From UBA11373 sp035291545 (GTDB lineage: Bacteria; Actinomycetota; Acidimicrobiia; Spongiisociales; UBA11373), in assembly GCA_035291545.1 (NCBI GenBank), contig DATDRW010000069.1, positions 4,602-68,601 of the forward strand: a stretch of DNA of 64,000 nt. The letters run 5' to 3'. Below are positions 35,209-43,806 of this stretch, piece after piece; the stretch's first letter is position 1, and each line of letters begins with the position of its first letter. A program made the position numbers and the translations under genes. A model generated the notes under the pieces. The model saw nothing but the letters and a program-made list of their open reading frames with translations, made no database searches and was not told the DNA's origin.

Positions 35209-35414
35209 GGGGACGCGCCGCCTGGAAGCCGACGCCGGCGCCCGGGCGGACATCACCCCCGAGCCGCGGGAAGAACCGGTCCCCGGTGTAGAACCCGCCG
35301 CCTCGTCCCCCGACACGGGACCCTGGAGAGGCCACCGCGAGGTGGCAAGCCGGGTGGCACCGCGGGCCTCATGCTCGTCCCGGCGGCAGCGACGCCGACC
35401 GAGGACGAACGACG
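35209..35414 (+). promoter_or_regulatory. Ile T-box riboswitch upstream of ileS
   Basis: The T-box motif GGGTGGCACCGCGG lies at 35352-35365. Stem I is ultrashort: GGGG (35209-35212) pairs with CCCC (35256-35259), CCGCC (35218-35222) with GGCGG (35245-35249), leaving ATC (35252-35254), an isoleucine codon, on the 3' side as specifier. A hairpin GCCACC-GCGA-GGTGGC (35331-35346) precedes the T-box; GAGGCC (35328-35333) can pair with GGCCTC (35365-35370). TCGTCC (35375-35380) can pair with GGACGA (35403-35408), which covers the ileS ribosome site, so regulation is likely at translation, as in known actinobacterial ileS T-boxes. Uncharged tRNA-Ile would open the site. Confidence 0.9.
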
Positions 35415-38400
35415 ATGAGCGACCGGACACCGTTCCAGCGGGTGCCCTCCGAGGTTTCGTTCCCCGAGCAAGAACGCGCCGTCCTCGACCTCTGGGACCG
35501 TCTCGACGCGTTCGCGGTGTCGGTGGAAAGCCGACCCGCCGATAGCGAGTTCACCTTCTACGACGGACCCCCCTTCCCCACCGGGAGCCCGCACTACGGC
35601 AATCTCCTCGCAGGTGTCCTCAAGGACATCGTTCCCCGCTACTGGACGATGCGTGGCCATCGCGTCGTACGCCGCTTCGGATGGGACACGCACGGACTTC
35701 CGATCGAGCTCGAGGTGCAGAGGGAACTCGGGCTGGCGAGTCCCTCCGAGATCGTCGAGTACGGCGTGGCACGGTTCAACGAGGCCTGCCGCCGACGCGT
35801 GATGGCCAACACCGAGTCGTGGCAGTCGATCACCAGGCGGATCGGCCGCTGGGTCGACTTCGCCGACGACTACAAGACCATGGACCCCGACTTCATGGAG
35901 TCGGTGTGGTGGGTGTTCAAGCGGCTGTGGGACCAGGGTCTGGTCTACAAAGCGTTCAAGGTCCTGCCCTACTCCTACGGCGCCGCCACCCCCCTGTCCA
36001 ACAACGAGGTCAACCTCGGCGGGTATCGGGACGTCGAGGACCCGTCGCTCACCCTTCGGCTCGTGGTAACCGCGGGCGCGGGCCCGGCCGTGCCCGGAGA
36101 TGTCTTGTTGGTGTGGACTACCACCCCCTGGACCATCCCGTCGAATCTCGGGGTGCAGGTCGGCCCCGAGATTCAGTATGTGCGCGTCACCACGCCGCTC
36201 GGCGGCGCGCCGGGCCCGTACTGGGTCGCGGCCGATCGCGTCTCCGCCTACTGGCCCGGGGGGGCCGACACTTCGGCCGACGCCCAAGGTTCCGAACTGA
36301 TCGGGACCCGCTACTCGCCCGCGCTTCCCTACTTCGCCGACCTCGCCGAACGCGGCGCCTTCGTGGTCGTTGCCGGGCCCGAGGTGTCCACCACTGAGGG
36401 CACCGGGTTGGTCCACACCTCCCCCGCCCACGGAGAGGCCGACTTCGAGGCGTTCCAGGCGGCCGGACTCGTCGACCTGCTCGTGGACCCCGTAGACGAA
36501 GTGGGGCGGTTCACCGACGCCGTCCCCGAGGTCGCCGGGATGAATGTCAAGGACGCCGACCCGATCCTGGTGCGCATGCTCGCCGAACGGGGAGCGCTCG
36601 CTCGCAGCGAGCGAATTGTGCACTCCTATCCCTTCTGTTGGCGCACCGACACCCCGATCATCTACAAGGCGATCCCCACCTGGTTCGTTGCCGTCGAACG
36701 GATCCGGGACCGAATGGCGGCCCTGAACGAAACCATCCACTGGGTGCCCGATCACGTCGGGAGCCGCCGGTTCGGGAACTGGCTGGCGAACGCCCGCGAC
36801 TGGGCGATCAGCCGCAACCGCTTCTGGGGATCGTGCATCCCGGTGTGGGAGTGCGACCGGGCCGAACACCGGGAATGCATCGGCAGCCTCGATGAACTCG
36901 AGGCGCGATCGGGGACGCGTCCCGACGACCTGCACAAACACGTGATCGACGCCATCGAGTTCCCCTGTCGGCAGTGTCCCGGGACGATGCGTCGCATCCC
37001 CGAGATCCTCGACGGGTGGTTTGAATCGGGTGCCATGCCCTACGGGCAGAACCACTACCCGTTCGAGGACAAGGAACGGTTCGAACGGGGCTTCCCGGCT
37101 CACTTCATCGCCGAGGGGCTCGACCAGACCCGGGGTTGGTTCTACACCCTCATGGTCCACGCCACCGCGTTGTTCGACTCGATCCCGTTCCGCAACTGCG
37201 TCGTCAACGGACTGATCCTCGCCGAGGACGGCCGCAAGATGTCCAAGAGCCTCAAGAACTACCCCGATCCCCTCGGTCTCATCGAGTCGACCGGCGCCGA
37301 CGCTCTCCGCGCCTACCTCATCAACTCGCCCGTGATGAGGGCGGAGCCGCTGCGATTCTCCGAGCGTGGAGTCCGCGAGGTGGTGCGCACCGTCATGCTC
37401 CCCTACTGGAACGCCTACTCGTTCTTCACGACCTACGCCGCAGCCGAGGGTCTCACCACGGCCGATTTGGCGGCGGCGCCCCAACCGGCGAACCGGCCCG
37501 AAGTCGATCGCTGGATCCTTTCGGTGCTGCAGAGCCTGGTGAGGCGGGTGAACCACGAGATGGAGGGCTACTACCTCTACAACGTCGTGCCGCCGCTGAT
37601 CGACTTCGTCGACCACCTCACCAACTGGTACATCCGGCGGTCCCGTCGCCGGTTCTGGACCAGCCGTACCGACGCACGAGACGACGCCCTCGCCGCCTTC
37701 GCCACCCTGTACGAGGTCCTGGTGACCTTCGCCGAACTCATGGCCCCGGTGCTCCCCTTCGTGACCGAGACCATGTACCAGGACCTGGTCGTCGCCCACC
37801 GCGGCGCCGCCGCCGGCCCTGCCAGCGTGCACCACGAGGACTACCCACAGGCCGATCCGTCACTGATCGACGTGAAACTGGAGGAGGCGATGGCGGTCGT
37901 CCGCCGTGTCGTCGGACTGGGTCGCGGCCTTCGAGTTGCCGAGGCGATCCGCACCCGTCAGCCGCTGGCGCGGCTCATGGTGGTCAGCCACGATCCGGCG
38001 ATCCGGGCCGCGGTCGCCGACCATGCCTCGCTGCTGATGGAGGAGCTCAATGTCAGAGCCGTCGTGACCTCCGAGGACGAGACGGCACTCGCCGACGTCA
38101 GCGCCAAGGCCAACTACCGCACCCTCGGGCCTCGCTTCGGCGCCCGCATGCCCCAGATGGCGGCAGCGGTCGCCGCCCTGACCTCCGAGCAGGTCGCCGC
38201 CGCACTGGCAGCGGGCTCCGTCGTGGTCGCCGGCGAGCCCCTGTCGGCGGCCGACCTCGTCGTCGACCGGGCCCCCCACACCGGACTCGTGGTGTCCGCC
38301 GGGGACGGGTTGGCGGTTGCCCTCGATACGGTGATCACGCCGGAACTAGCGCTCGAGGGCACCGCCCGCGAGGTCGTCAAACTGGTGCAGGCGGCGCGGC

Positions 38401-38600
38401 GCGCCGCCGGCCTCGACGTGTCCGACCGGATCGTGCTGCGCTGGTCGTCTCCCTCGACTCAGGTCGCCGAAGTGATGGCGCGCCACGGAGCGTGGATCGC
38501 CGGCGAGGTCCTGGCGGTCGCAATCGAAGCGGCGACAGCGGGCGGGGAGCCGCTCGACGCCGCCGGCGAACCGATCACGCTGGCGATCGCACGCGCCTGA
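35415..38600 (+). CDS. ileS: Isoleucyl-tRNA synthetase
   Basis: 1061 residues. HIGH-type motif GSPHYGNLLAG near 58; KMSKS in DGRKMSKSLKNYPDP near 620; an editing (CP1) domain lies between them, with TEGTGLVHTSPAHGEAD. The length and C-terminal region fit the eukaryote-like class 2 IleRS of actinobacteria, which is usually resistant to mupirocin. It charges tRNA-Ile. Expression is expected to follow tRNA-Ile charging through the T-box leader. ATG at 35415 with GAGGAC about nine bases up. Confidence 0.97.
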   Translation: MSDRTPFQRVPSEVSFPEQERAVLDLWDRLDAFAVSVESRPADSEFTFYDGPPFPTGSPHYGNLLAGVLKDIVPRYWTMRGHRVVRRFGWDTHGLPIELEVQRELGLASPSEIVEYGVARFNEACRRRVMANTESWQSITRRIGRWVDFADDYKTMDPDFMESVWWVFKRLWDQGLVYKAFKVLPYSYGAATPLSNNEVNLGGYRDVEDPSLTLRLVVTAGAGPAVPGDVLLVWTTTPWTIPSNLGVQVGPEIQYVRVTTPLGGAPGPYWVAADRVSAYWPGGADTSADAQGSELIGTRYSPALPYFADLAERGAFVVVAGPEVSTTEGTGLVHTSPAHGEADFEAFQAAGLVDLLVDPVDEVGRFTDAVPEVAGMNVKDADPILVRMLAERGALARSERIVHSYPFCWRTDTPIIYKAIPTWFVAVERIRDRMAALNETIHWVPDHVGSRRFGNWLANARDWAISRNRFWGSCIPVWECDRAEHRECIGSLDELEARSGTRPDDLHKHVIDAIEFPCRQCPGTMRRIPEILDGWFESGAMPYGQNHYPFEDKERFERGFPAHFIAEGLDQTRGWFYTLMVHATALFDSIPFRNCVVNGLILAEDGRKMSKSLKNYPDPLGLIESTGADALRAYLINSPVMRAEPLRFSERGVREVVRTVMLPYWNAYSFFTTYAAAEGLTTADLAAAPQPANRPEVDRWILSVLQSLVRRVNHEMEGYYLYNVVPPLIDFVDHLTNWYIRRSRRRFWTSRTDARDDALAAFATLYEVLVTFAELMAPVLPFVTETMYQDLVVAHRGAAAGPASVHHEDYPQADPSLIDVKLEEAMAVVRRVVGLGRGLRVAEAIRTRQPLARLMVVSHDPAIRAAVADHASLLMEELNVRAVVTSEDETALADVSAKANYRTLGPRFGARMPQMAAAVAALTSEQVAAALAAGSVVVAGEPLSAADLVVDRAPHTGLVVSAGDGLAVALDTVITPELALEGTAREVVKLVQAARRAAGLDVSDRIVLRWSSPSTQVAEVMARHGAWIAGEVLAVAIEAATAGGEPLDAAGEPITLAIARA

Positions 38601-38655
38601 GAACGACCATCGCGAGGCCGCGGAGATCAAGGCCGATCGACGCACCCTCCCCGCG

Positions 38656-38907
38656 TCAGCAGATCACCCCGGCGAGCAGGCTGAGCCCGAGCACGAGTAC
38701 GAGTGGGGAGAGGTCGAGGCCGACATCCCCCATGCGGATCGGGGGAACCACCGCCCGCAACGGACGGAGCAGAGGCTCGGTGACCGCGCGCAGTACCGAC
38801 CGGACCCGCGCCACCGGATGGTCGAAGGAAACCGGAATCCACTCCAAGACGATGCGAGCGAAGACGACGATGGCGTACGCCTGAATGAGGAAACAGATCA
38901 CCGACAC
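38656..38907 (-). CDS. yggT: YggT family membrane protein
   Basis: 83 residues, two membrane helices. The pattern (FLIQAYAIVVFARIVLEWIP, then a loop with TEPLLRPLRAVVPPIR) is that of the YggT family in the tail of actinobacterial dcw clusters. Role likely in division or osmotic adaptation; not proven. It overlaps nothing and is the last gene of the run; no divIVA follows, the convergent ileS comes instead. Confidence 0.9.
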   Translation of the reverse strand: MSVICFLIQAYAIVVFARIVLEWIPVSFDHPVARVRSVLRAVTEPLLRPLRAVVPPIRMGDVGLDLSPLVLVLGLSLLAGVIC

Positions 38908-38910
38908 CCG

Positions 38911-39657
38911 TCAGCCTTCTTCAGATGCCTGGTAATAGCCGAGTTCCGTGAGGCGGCGCCGCTCCTCGCGGCTGATGTTGACGCTCGCCGGGGTGACGAG
39001 CACGACTCCCTGGCCGATCTTGCGCATCGACCCACCCAGCGCGTAGGTGAGGCCGCTGGAGAAGTCCACGAGACGGCGCACCATCGCCGGCTCGACCTTG
39101 CGCAGATCGAGTACCACCGGGACGCTCGCCCGGATGTGATCCGCCAGCACCTGGGCGTCGTTGTAGGACCGGGCGACGATGACCTGCGACTCCGGATCGG
39201 CACTACTCATCGACCGCGCCGGCGGGCGATCAGGCGGCTGGACCACCACCCCGGCATCGGTGAGGGCCCGATCCGCCATCGGCCGGCGCTTCGGCGCCAT
39301 GGGCGGCTCGACCCGCCGACCCTGCACCGTGGGATAGCCGGCCCGGATCACCTGGGGCTCGCGCGGGGCACTCCCGACCGCCCGATGCGGCCCGGAGCCC
39401 GGAGAGACCTGGACCCGCGACGCGTCCGGCGGCTCCTCGGCGTGATACGCCCCCTTGCTCCGCATCGGTCGCGCCGGCTCGGCGGCGGGCTCCTGCGTCC
39501 GCGGTGGACGTTGCATCGTCGGGCCGGGTGGCTCGGAGGCGGGAGCGGAAGGCCGCCGGGGCTCGGGGCGGGCTCGCGACGTCTCGGGTTCATCGATCCC
39601 GACCCGATCCTCATCGACGAGTCCAAGATAGAACATCGTCTTGTGCCACAAGCCCAT
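38911..39657 (-). CDS. sepF: Cell division protein SepF
   Basis: 248 residues. Short N-terminal amphipathic helix (GLWHKTMFYLGL), long Pro/Arg-rich linker (about 25-155), then the SepF domain (about 158-245: VIVARSYNDAQVLADHIRA; GLTYALGGSMRKIGQGVVLVTP). SepF anchors FtsZ to the membrane and replaces FtsA, absent here. The ATG at 39657 has GAGG upstream; a TTG at 39666 overlapping the yggS stop is possible. The linker is unusually long, about twice that of many SepFs. Confidence 0.93.
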   Translation of the reverse strand: MGLWHKTMFYLGLVDEDRVGIDEPETSRARPEPRRPSAPASEPPGPTMQRPPRTQEPAAEPARPMRSKGAYHAEEPPDASRVQVSPGSGPHRAVGSAPREPQVIRAGYPTVQGRRVEPPMAPKRRPMADRALTDAGVVVQPPDRPPARSMSSADPESQVIVARSYNDAQVLADHIRASVPVVLDLRKVEPAMVRRLVDFSSGLTYALGGSMRKIGQGVVLVTPASVNISREERRRLTELGYYQASEEG

Positions 39658-39662
39658 TGGCC

Positions 39663-40331
39663 TCAACCCTCTTCCGGGGATACTCGAAAGATAGCCCGTC
39701 CGACACGCAAGATTGTTGCACCCTCCTCGACTGCGACTTCGAAGTCGTCGGTCATTCCCATCGACAGCTCCGTGAGGGTCGGGAACTCACCGCGCAAGCG
39801 ATCGCGGAGCTCGCGCAGCGCGGCGAAATGCGGCCGCGCCGCTTCACCGCTGGTGGCGAGCGGTGGGATCGTCATCAAGCCGCGCACGTCGATGCCCATA
39901 CCGAGCGCGGCGTCGATGAGTGGGGCGGCATCGCCCGGGAAGACCCCCGCCTTCTGCGGCTCCCCGGACACGTTGACCTGCACCAGGGCCGGAGGAGAAA
40001 CGCCGCCGCCGCGAACCCAGGAGGAGGCGAGCTCGAGCCGGTCGAGGGAGTGGAGCAGGTGTACGACCGGGCGGACCCGCGGCACCTTGTTCGTCTGCAG
40101 ACGTCCCACGAAATGCCAGCGTATGTCACCGGGTAGCCGCGGAACCCGGTCGGTGAGATCGTGGGCGCGGTTCTCGCCGAAGTCGCGCACACCCGCCTCG
40201 TGCGCCGCGAGCACCGCACCATCGGAAGCACTCTTGCTCACGGCCACCACGACCACCGATGCGGGAGCGCGGCCGCTGCGAGCCGCCGCAGCAGCCACCC
40301 GCAGGCGAACCGAGCTCAGTCCGGTATCCAT
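39663..40331 (-). CDS. yggS: PLP homeostasis protein YggS
   Basis: 222 residues. VVVAVSKSAS with the PLP Lys, FGENRAHDL, HFVGRLQTNK and LSMGMTDDFEVAVEEGA are the family landmarks. It binds pyridoxal phosphate and maintains vitamin B6 balance. The start overlaps the pgeF end by 16 bases. Its position between pgeF and sepF is standard in Gram-positive dcw clusters. Confidence 0.95.
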   Translation of the reverse strand: MDTGLSSVRLRVAAAAARSGRAPASVVVVAVSKSASDGAVLAAHEAGVRDFGENRAHDLTDRVPRLPGDIRWHFVGRLQTNKVPRVRPVVHLLHSLDRLELASSWVRGGGVSPPALVQVNVSGEPQKAGVFPGDAAPLIDAALGMGIDVRGLMTIPPLATSGEAARPHFAALRELRDRLRGEFPTLTELSMGMTDDFEVAVEEGATILRVGRAIFRVSPEEG

Positions 40332-40942
40332 GCCACCGTCACCTGCCGCTCCGTCGTCCCGTTCCTCCGGTATGAGTGGAACCCGTCATCCGACATCGTG
40401 CACGACTCGGCGACCCACACTTCGAGGCCCGCCAGATCCCTCCGGATCGCCCGGCGCAGGTCGACACTCATCGTGCCCCAGGTGGTGAGAGCCTCGCACC
40501 CCGGCAACCGCGCCGCCACCTCGGCCCCGACCTCGAAGCAACAGGGCCCGATACCGGGACCGATCGCAGCCGTGTTCGGCGCACCTCCTGCCGCCGTCAT
40601 CGCGGCGCGCAATGTCCGCACCACTCCGTCGGCGGCGCCCCTCCATCCGGCGTGAGCGATCCCGACGATCCCATCTCCCACGAGCACGATCGGGAAGCAG
40701 TCGGCAGTCCCCACCGCCAGCGGGAGCCCGGGAACCTTGGTGTACGCGGCGTCTGCCTCACCGAGGACGCCGGCTGCGGTGGCGCAGACCACCGTCGCGC
40801 CGTGCACCTGGCGCATCCAGGCCCAGTCGGGAACGACTCCGGCGGCGGCGGAGAGACGCCGGCGCGCACGCTCGTCGCGACGGGCATCACCGTCGGAGGC
40901 GGTTCCGAACACCACCCCGGGCACGGTCCCGGGGCGGATCAT
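40316..40942 (-). CDS. pgeF: PgeF/YfiH polyphenol-oxidase-fold protein
   Basis: 208 residues from the ATG at 40942 (ATGA overlap with ftsZ). Conserved RQVHGATV, GTADCFPIVL and GIAHAGWRG give the His-Cys-His metal site. YfiH proteins edit mis-made peptidoglycan precursors or act as purine phosphorylases; which applies here is not decidable by eye. Context in the dcw run favours the cell-wall role. Confidence 0.9.
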   Translation of the reverse strand: MIRPGTVPGVVFGTASDGDARRDERARRRLSAAAGVVPDWAWMRQVHGATVVCATAAGVLGEADAAYTKVPGLPLAVGTADCFPIVLVGDGIVGIAHAGWRGAADGVVRTLRAAMTAAGGAPNTAAIGPGIGPCCFEVGAEVAARLPGCEALTTWGTMSVDLRRAIRRDLAGLEVWVAESCTMSDDGFHSYRRNGTTERQVTVAWIPD

Positions 40943-42060
40943 CCCTGAAGGAAGTCGGGGATCTCCAGGTCGTCGAGGGCGTCGCCGCCGGTGTCGGGCC
41001 AAGGCGCCGGCGTACGCTCGGCGCTCCCCTCGGAGCGCGGTCCGGCGGAGATCTCCACCGATGGAGAGCGGAAGCGCGTCCGGTCGACGCCGCCTCCCGT
41101 CGATGCGGGGCGTCCAAACCCGGCGGCGATCACCGTCACACGGATGACCTCACCGAGGCTGTCGTCCACGGTCGCCCCGAAGATGACGTTGGCGTCCGGG
41201 GTGCAATTCTGGGCGATCGCGGTGGCGGCCTCGTTCACCTCGTGCAGGGTCATCGCCGACGAGCCCGCCACGGACAGCAGGACCCCACTCGCACCCTCGA
41301 CACCGTTCTCGAGCATCGGAGAGGACATCGCCTTCGCCGCCGCCTGAGCGGCCCGGTTCTCCCCCGTCGCCTTCCCGATGCCCATGACCGCGGTACCGGC
41401 ACCCCACATGACGGATTTGATGTCGGCGAAGTCGACATTGATCAGCCCGGGCGTCGTGATGAGATCGGTGATGCCGCCGACCCCGTGCAACAACACCTCA
41501 TCGGCCATGATGAAGGCATCCAGCATCGACGTCTGCGTATCGGCCTGCTCGAGGAGGCGCTGGTTCGGGATCACGATCAGGGTGTCGACCACATTGCGCA
41601 TGTTGGCGATCCCCTGTTCCGCCTGAAGCGACCGCCGACGGCCCTCGAACCCAAACGGCCTGGTCACCACCGCTACGGTGAGCGCCCCGATGCTCCGTGC
41701 CACCTCGGCCACGATGGGGGCCGCCCCGGTACCGGTGCCACCTCCCTCTCCGGCCGTGATGAAGACCATGTCGGCGCCACGCAGTGCATCCTCGATGTCG
41801 TCACGATGCGCATCGGCGGCAGCCTTTCCCACTTCGGGGTCGGCGCCTGCTCCGAGTCCACGAGTCAGTTCGCGCCCGATGTCCAGCTTCACGTCGGCGT
41901 CGGACATGAGCAGGGCCTGCGCGTCGGTGTTCACCGCGATGAACTCGACGCCGCGCAGGCCGGCCTCGATCATCCGGTTGAGCGCATTGACACCGCCTCC
42001 GCCGACACCGACGATCTTGATGACGGCCAGGTAGCTCTGGAGTCCATCGTTCGACGTCAC
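40939..42060 (-). CDS. ftsZ: Cell division GTPase FtsZ
   Basis: 373 residues, GTG start with GAGGAGG seven bases up. Tubulin signature GEGGGTGTGAAP (104-115), T7 loop NVDFADIKSV, and the C-terminal peptide DLEIPDFLQG that binds SepF. It polymerises into the Z ring. There is no FtsA gene between ftsQ and ftsZ. Confidence 0.98.
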   Translation of the reverse strand: MTSNDGLQSYLAVIKIVGVGGGGVNALNRMIEAGLRGVEFIAVNTDAQALLMSDADVKLDIGRELTRGLGAGADPEVGKAAADAHRDDIEDALRGADMVFITAGEGGGTGTGAAPIVAEVARSIGALTVAVVTRPFGFEGRRRSLQAEQGIANMRNVVDTLIVIPNQRLLEQADTQTSMLDAFIMADEVLLHGVGGITDLITTPGLINVDFADIKSVMWGAGTAVMGIGKATGENRAAQAAAKAMSSPMLENGVEGASGVLLSVAGSSAMTLHEVNEAATAIAQNCTPDANVIFGATVDDSLGEVIRVTVIAAGFGRPASTGGGVDRTRFRSPSVEISAGPRSEGSAERTPAPWPDTGGDALDDLEIPDFLQG

Positions 42061-42148
42061 GTTGCGGCCTCCTCGGGCAAAACTTAGACCTGTCGGGTCC
42101 TCGCCCGATGGGAACGCGAAAAAGGATAGTCGGGCCTCGACCGAAACA

Positions 42149-42907
42149 TCACACCTCGTTGTCGGAACCCTCGACGGCAGCTTGAGGACTGGTCGTCTCC
42201 GTACCGTCGTTGATCGCGGGGCGCAGGGGTGACGACACGTCGATCGTCGCGCCGAAGGGGATTTCCACCTGAAGGAGGGCGAGCAGGGTGCGCCCCTTGT
42301 CGGCGAGGTCGATGGGGTACCCGAGCCGCACGGGATGGCCGGACGTCTCGGTCCACAACTCGGTGCCGCGAAGCTCGACGGTCATGGTGCCCCCGATGTC
42401 GTCGCGCAAGGTGTTGGCGAGATCGACGATCTCGCCCCAGGTCGGGTCGGCCGGCCGGTCACCCGGCACCAGATCGGGGAAGGCGAGCGCGGCCCGCAGA
42501 TGTCCGCCACCGGGCGCCTCCCCGGTATCGAGCACAGTCCCGTCGGAGGCGACCAGCATCCAGGTGGTGATCCCCTCGATCCACGCCACCGGCACCCGCT
42601 CGAGCACCTCGACGACGAGCCGATCCGGCCACACCCGCTCCACGCGGACGTCGGCTACCCAAGGGTCGGCGGCGACGGCCCGCGCGACGCGCCCGGTGTC
42701 GACCCAGATCAGGATCGCACCTTCGCCGATCCCGGCTTCGGCGATGAACGGCGCAGGATCGGCATGCACCGCCCCGACGATCTCGATCTCGTGCAACGCC
42801 AACCACGGCGAGTGGAGGGCGAAACCGGCGGCGGCGACGAGCGCCGCCAGGGTCATCCACGGCCACACCCTGCGCCCCGGCTGCCCGGTGGTCGGCCCGT
42901 CGGTCAA
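42149..42907 (-). CDS. ftsQ: Cell division protein FtsQ
   Basis: 252 residues. One membrane helix at about 17-35, then a POTRA domain (HEIEIVGAVHADPAPFIAEAG) and the FtsQ/DivIB domain (WVADVRVERVWPDRLVVEVLERVPVAW, over two strands). It links the cytoplasmic ring to FtsI/FtsW. The TTG at 42907 overlaps the murB stop (TTGA); no other start is available before the helix. Gap of 88 bases to ftsZ. Confidence 0.93.
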   Translation of the reverse strand: MTDGPTTGQPGRRVWPWMTLAALVAAAGFALHSPWLALHEIEIVGAVHADPAPFIAEAGIGEGAILIWVDTGRVARAVAADPWVADVRVERVWPDRLVVEVLERVPVAWIEGITTWMLVASDGTVLDTGEAPGGGHLRAALAFPDLVPGDRPADPTWGEIVDLANTLRDDIGGTMTVELRGTELWTETSGHPVRLGYPIDLADKGRTLLALLQVEIPFGATIDVSSPLRPAINDGTETTSPQAAVEGSDNEV

Positions 42908-43806
42908 TCGAACTCCCCCACAAACCGCAACTCCGGTTCGAGAACGATGCCCGTCGACTCGTGGACCCGGCGTTGCACCTCGCCGACCAAGGCGTAGACG
43001 TCTGCGGCGGTGGCTCCGGCATCCGCCACGAAGAAGTTCGCATGGCGCATCGAAACCTCGACCGCACCGACGCGCAGGCCCTTGAGCCCGAGGGAGTCGA
43101 TGATGCGCCCCGCGGCGTCCCCAGCTGGATTTTTGAAGACACTCCCGGCGTTGAGGGTCCCACCCGGCTGGGTCTCCTTCCGCCACCGGGTGATCTCGCG
43201 GATTCGCAACTCCGCCTCTTGCGGATCCACGGGATCCGTGTGAAATCTCGCCGACACGACGACGTCTTCGTCGGAGAGGTTCGAGTGCCGATACGACAGC
43301 TCGAGGTCGGTCGGTGCGCGTTCTCCGACGGCCCCCGATCGGAGCGACACGATCCGCGCCGTGATCAGCCGGGAACCGGTATCGCTTCCGTGGCAGCCGG
43401 CGTTCATCCGCACCGCTCCGCCGACGCTACCGGGGATTCCCACGAAGAACTCGAGGCCGCCCCGCCCGGCGCGGGCCGCCTCCCGGGCGAGCACCGGAAG
43501 CGGCACGGCTGCTCCTGCGGAGATGACGCCGCCGCGGTCCATGGTCCGTCGAGCGAATCCCGTCCCCTGCCGGATCACGACCCCGGCGAAACCGCGGTCG
43601 GAGACGACGACGTTGCTCCCCCGGCCGAGCACGAACACCGGCAGATGCTCCTCGGCGGCGAGTCGGGCGGCGGCCACCAGGTCCTCCTCGGTCTCGGCCT
43701 CGACCAGGTATCGGGCCGGACCACCGAATCGGTAGGTGGTCAACGGGGCCAGCGGAACATCCTCTCGCAGCCTTGCGGCGGCTGCGAGCAGCTCTCGCGC
43801 GGTCAC
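42904..43806 (-). CDS. murB: UDP-N-acetylenolpyruvoylglucosamine reductase
   Basis: 300 residues. FAD-linked oxidase fold: TTYRFGGPARYLVEAE, GRGSNVVVSDRGFAG, GIPGSVGGAVRMNAGCHG. It makes UDP-MurNAc. GTG start overlaps the murC stop (GTGA), and its own stop overlaps ftsQ. Confidence 0.97.
   Translation of the reverse strand: MTARELLAAAARLREDVPLAPLTTYRFGGPARYLVEAETEEDLVAAARLAAEEHLPVFVLGRGSNVVVSDRGFAGVVIRQGTGFARRTMDRGGVISAGAAVPLPVLAREAARAGRGGLEFFVGIPGSVGGAVRMNAGCHGSDTGSRLITARIVSLRSGAVGERAPTDLELSYRHSNLSDEDVVVSARFHTDPVDPQEAELRIREITRWRKETQPGGTLNAGSVFKNPAGDAAGRIIDSLGLKGLRVGAVEVSMRHANFFVADAGATAADVYALVGEVQRRVHESTGIVLEPELRFVGEFD

Noticed and set aside
35253..37835. 860-residue minus-strand frame antisense to ileS
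   Set aside because: High-GC shadow frame; composition is Gly/Arg/His-rich without domains, while the plus strand carries an unmistakable IleRS.
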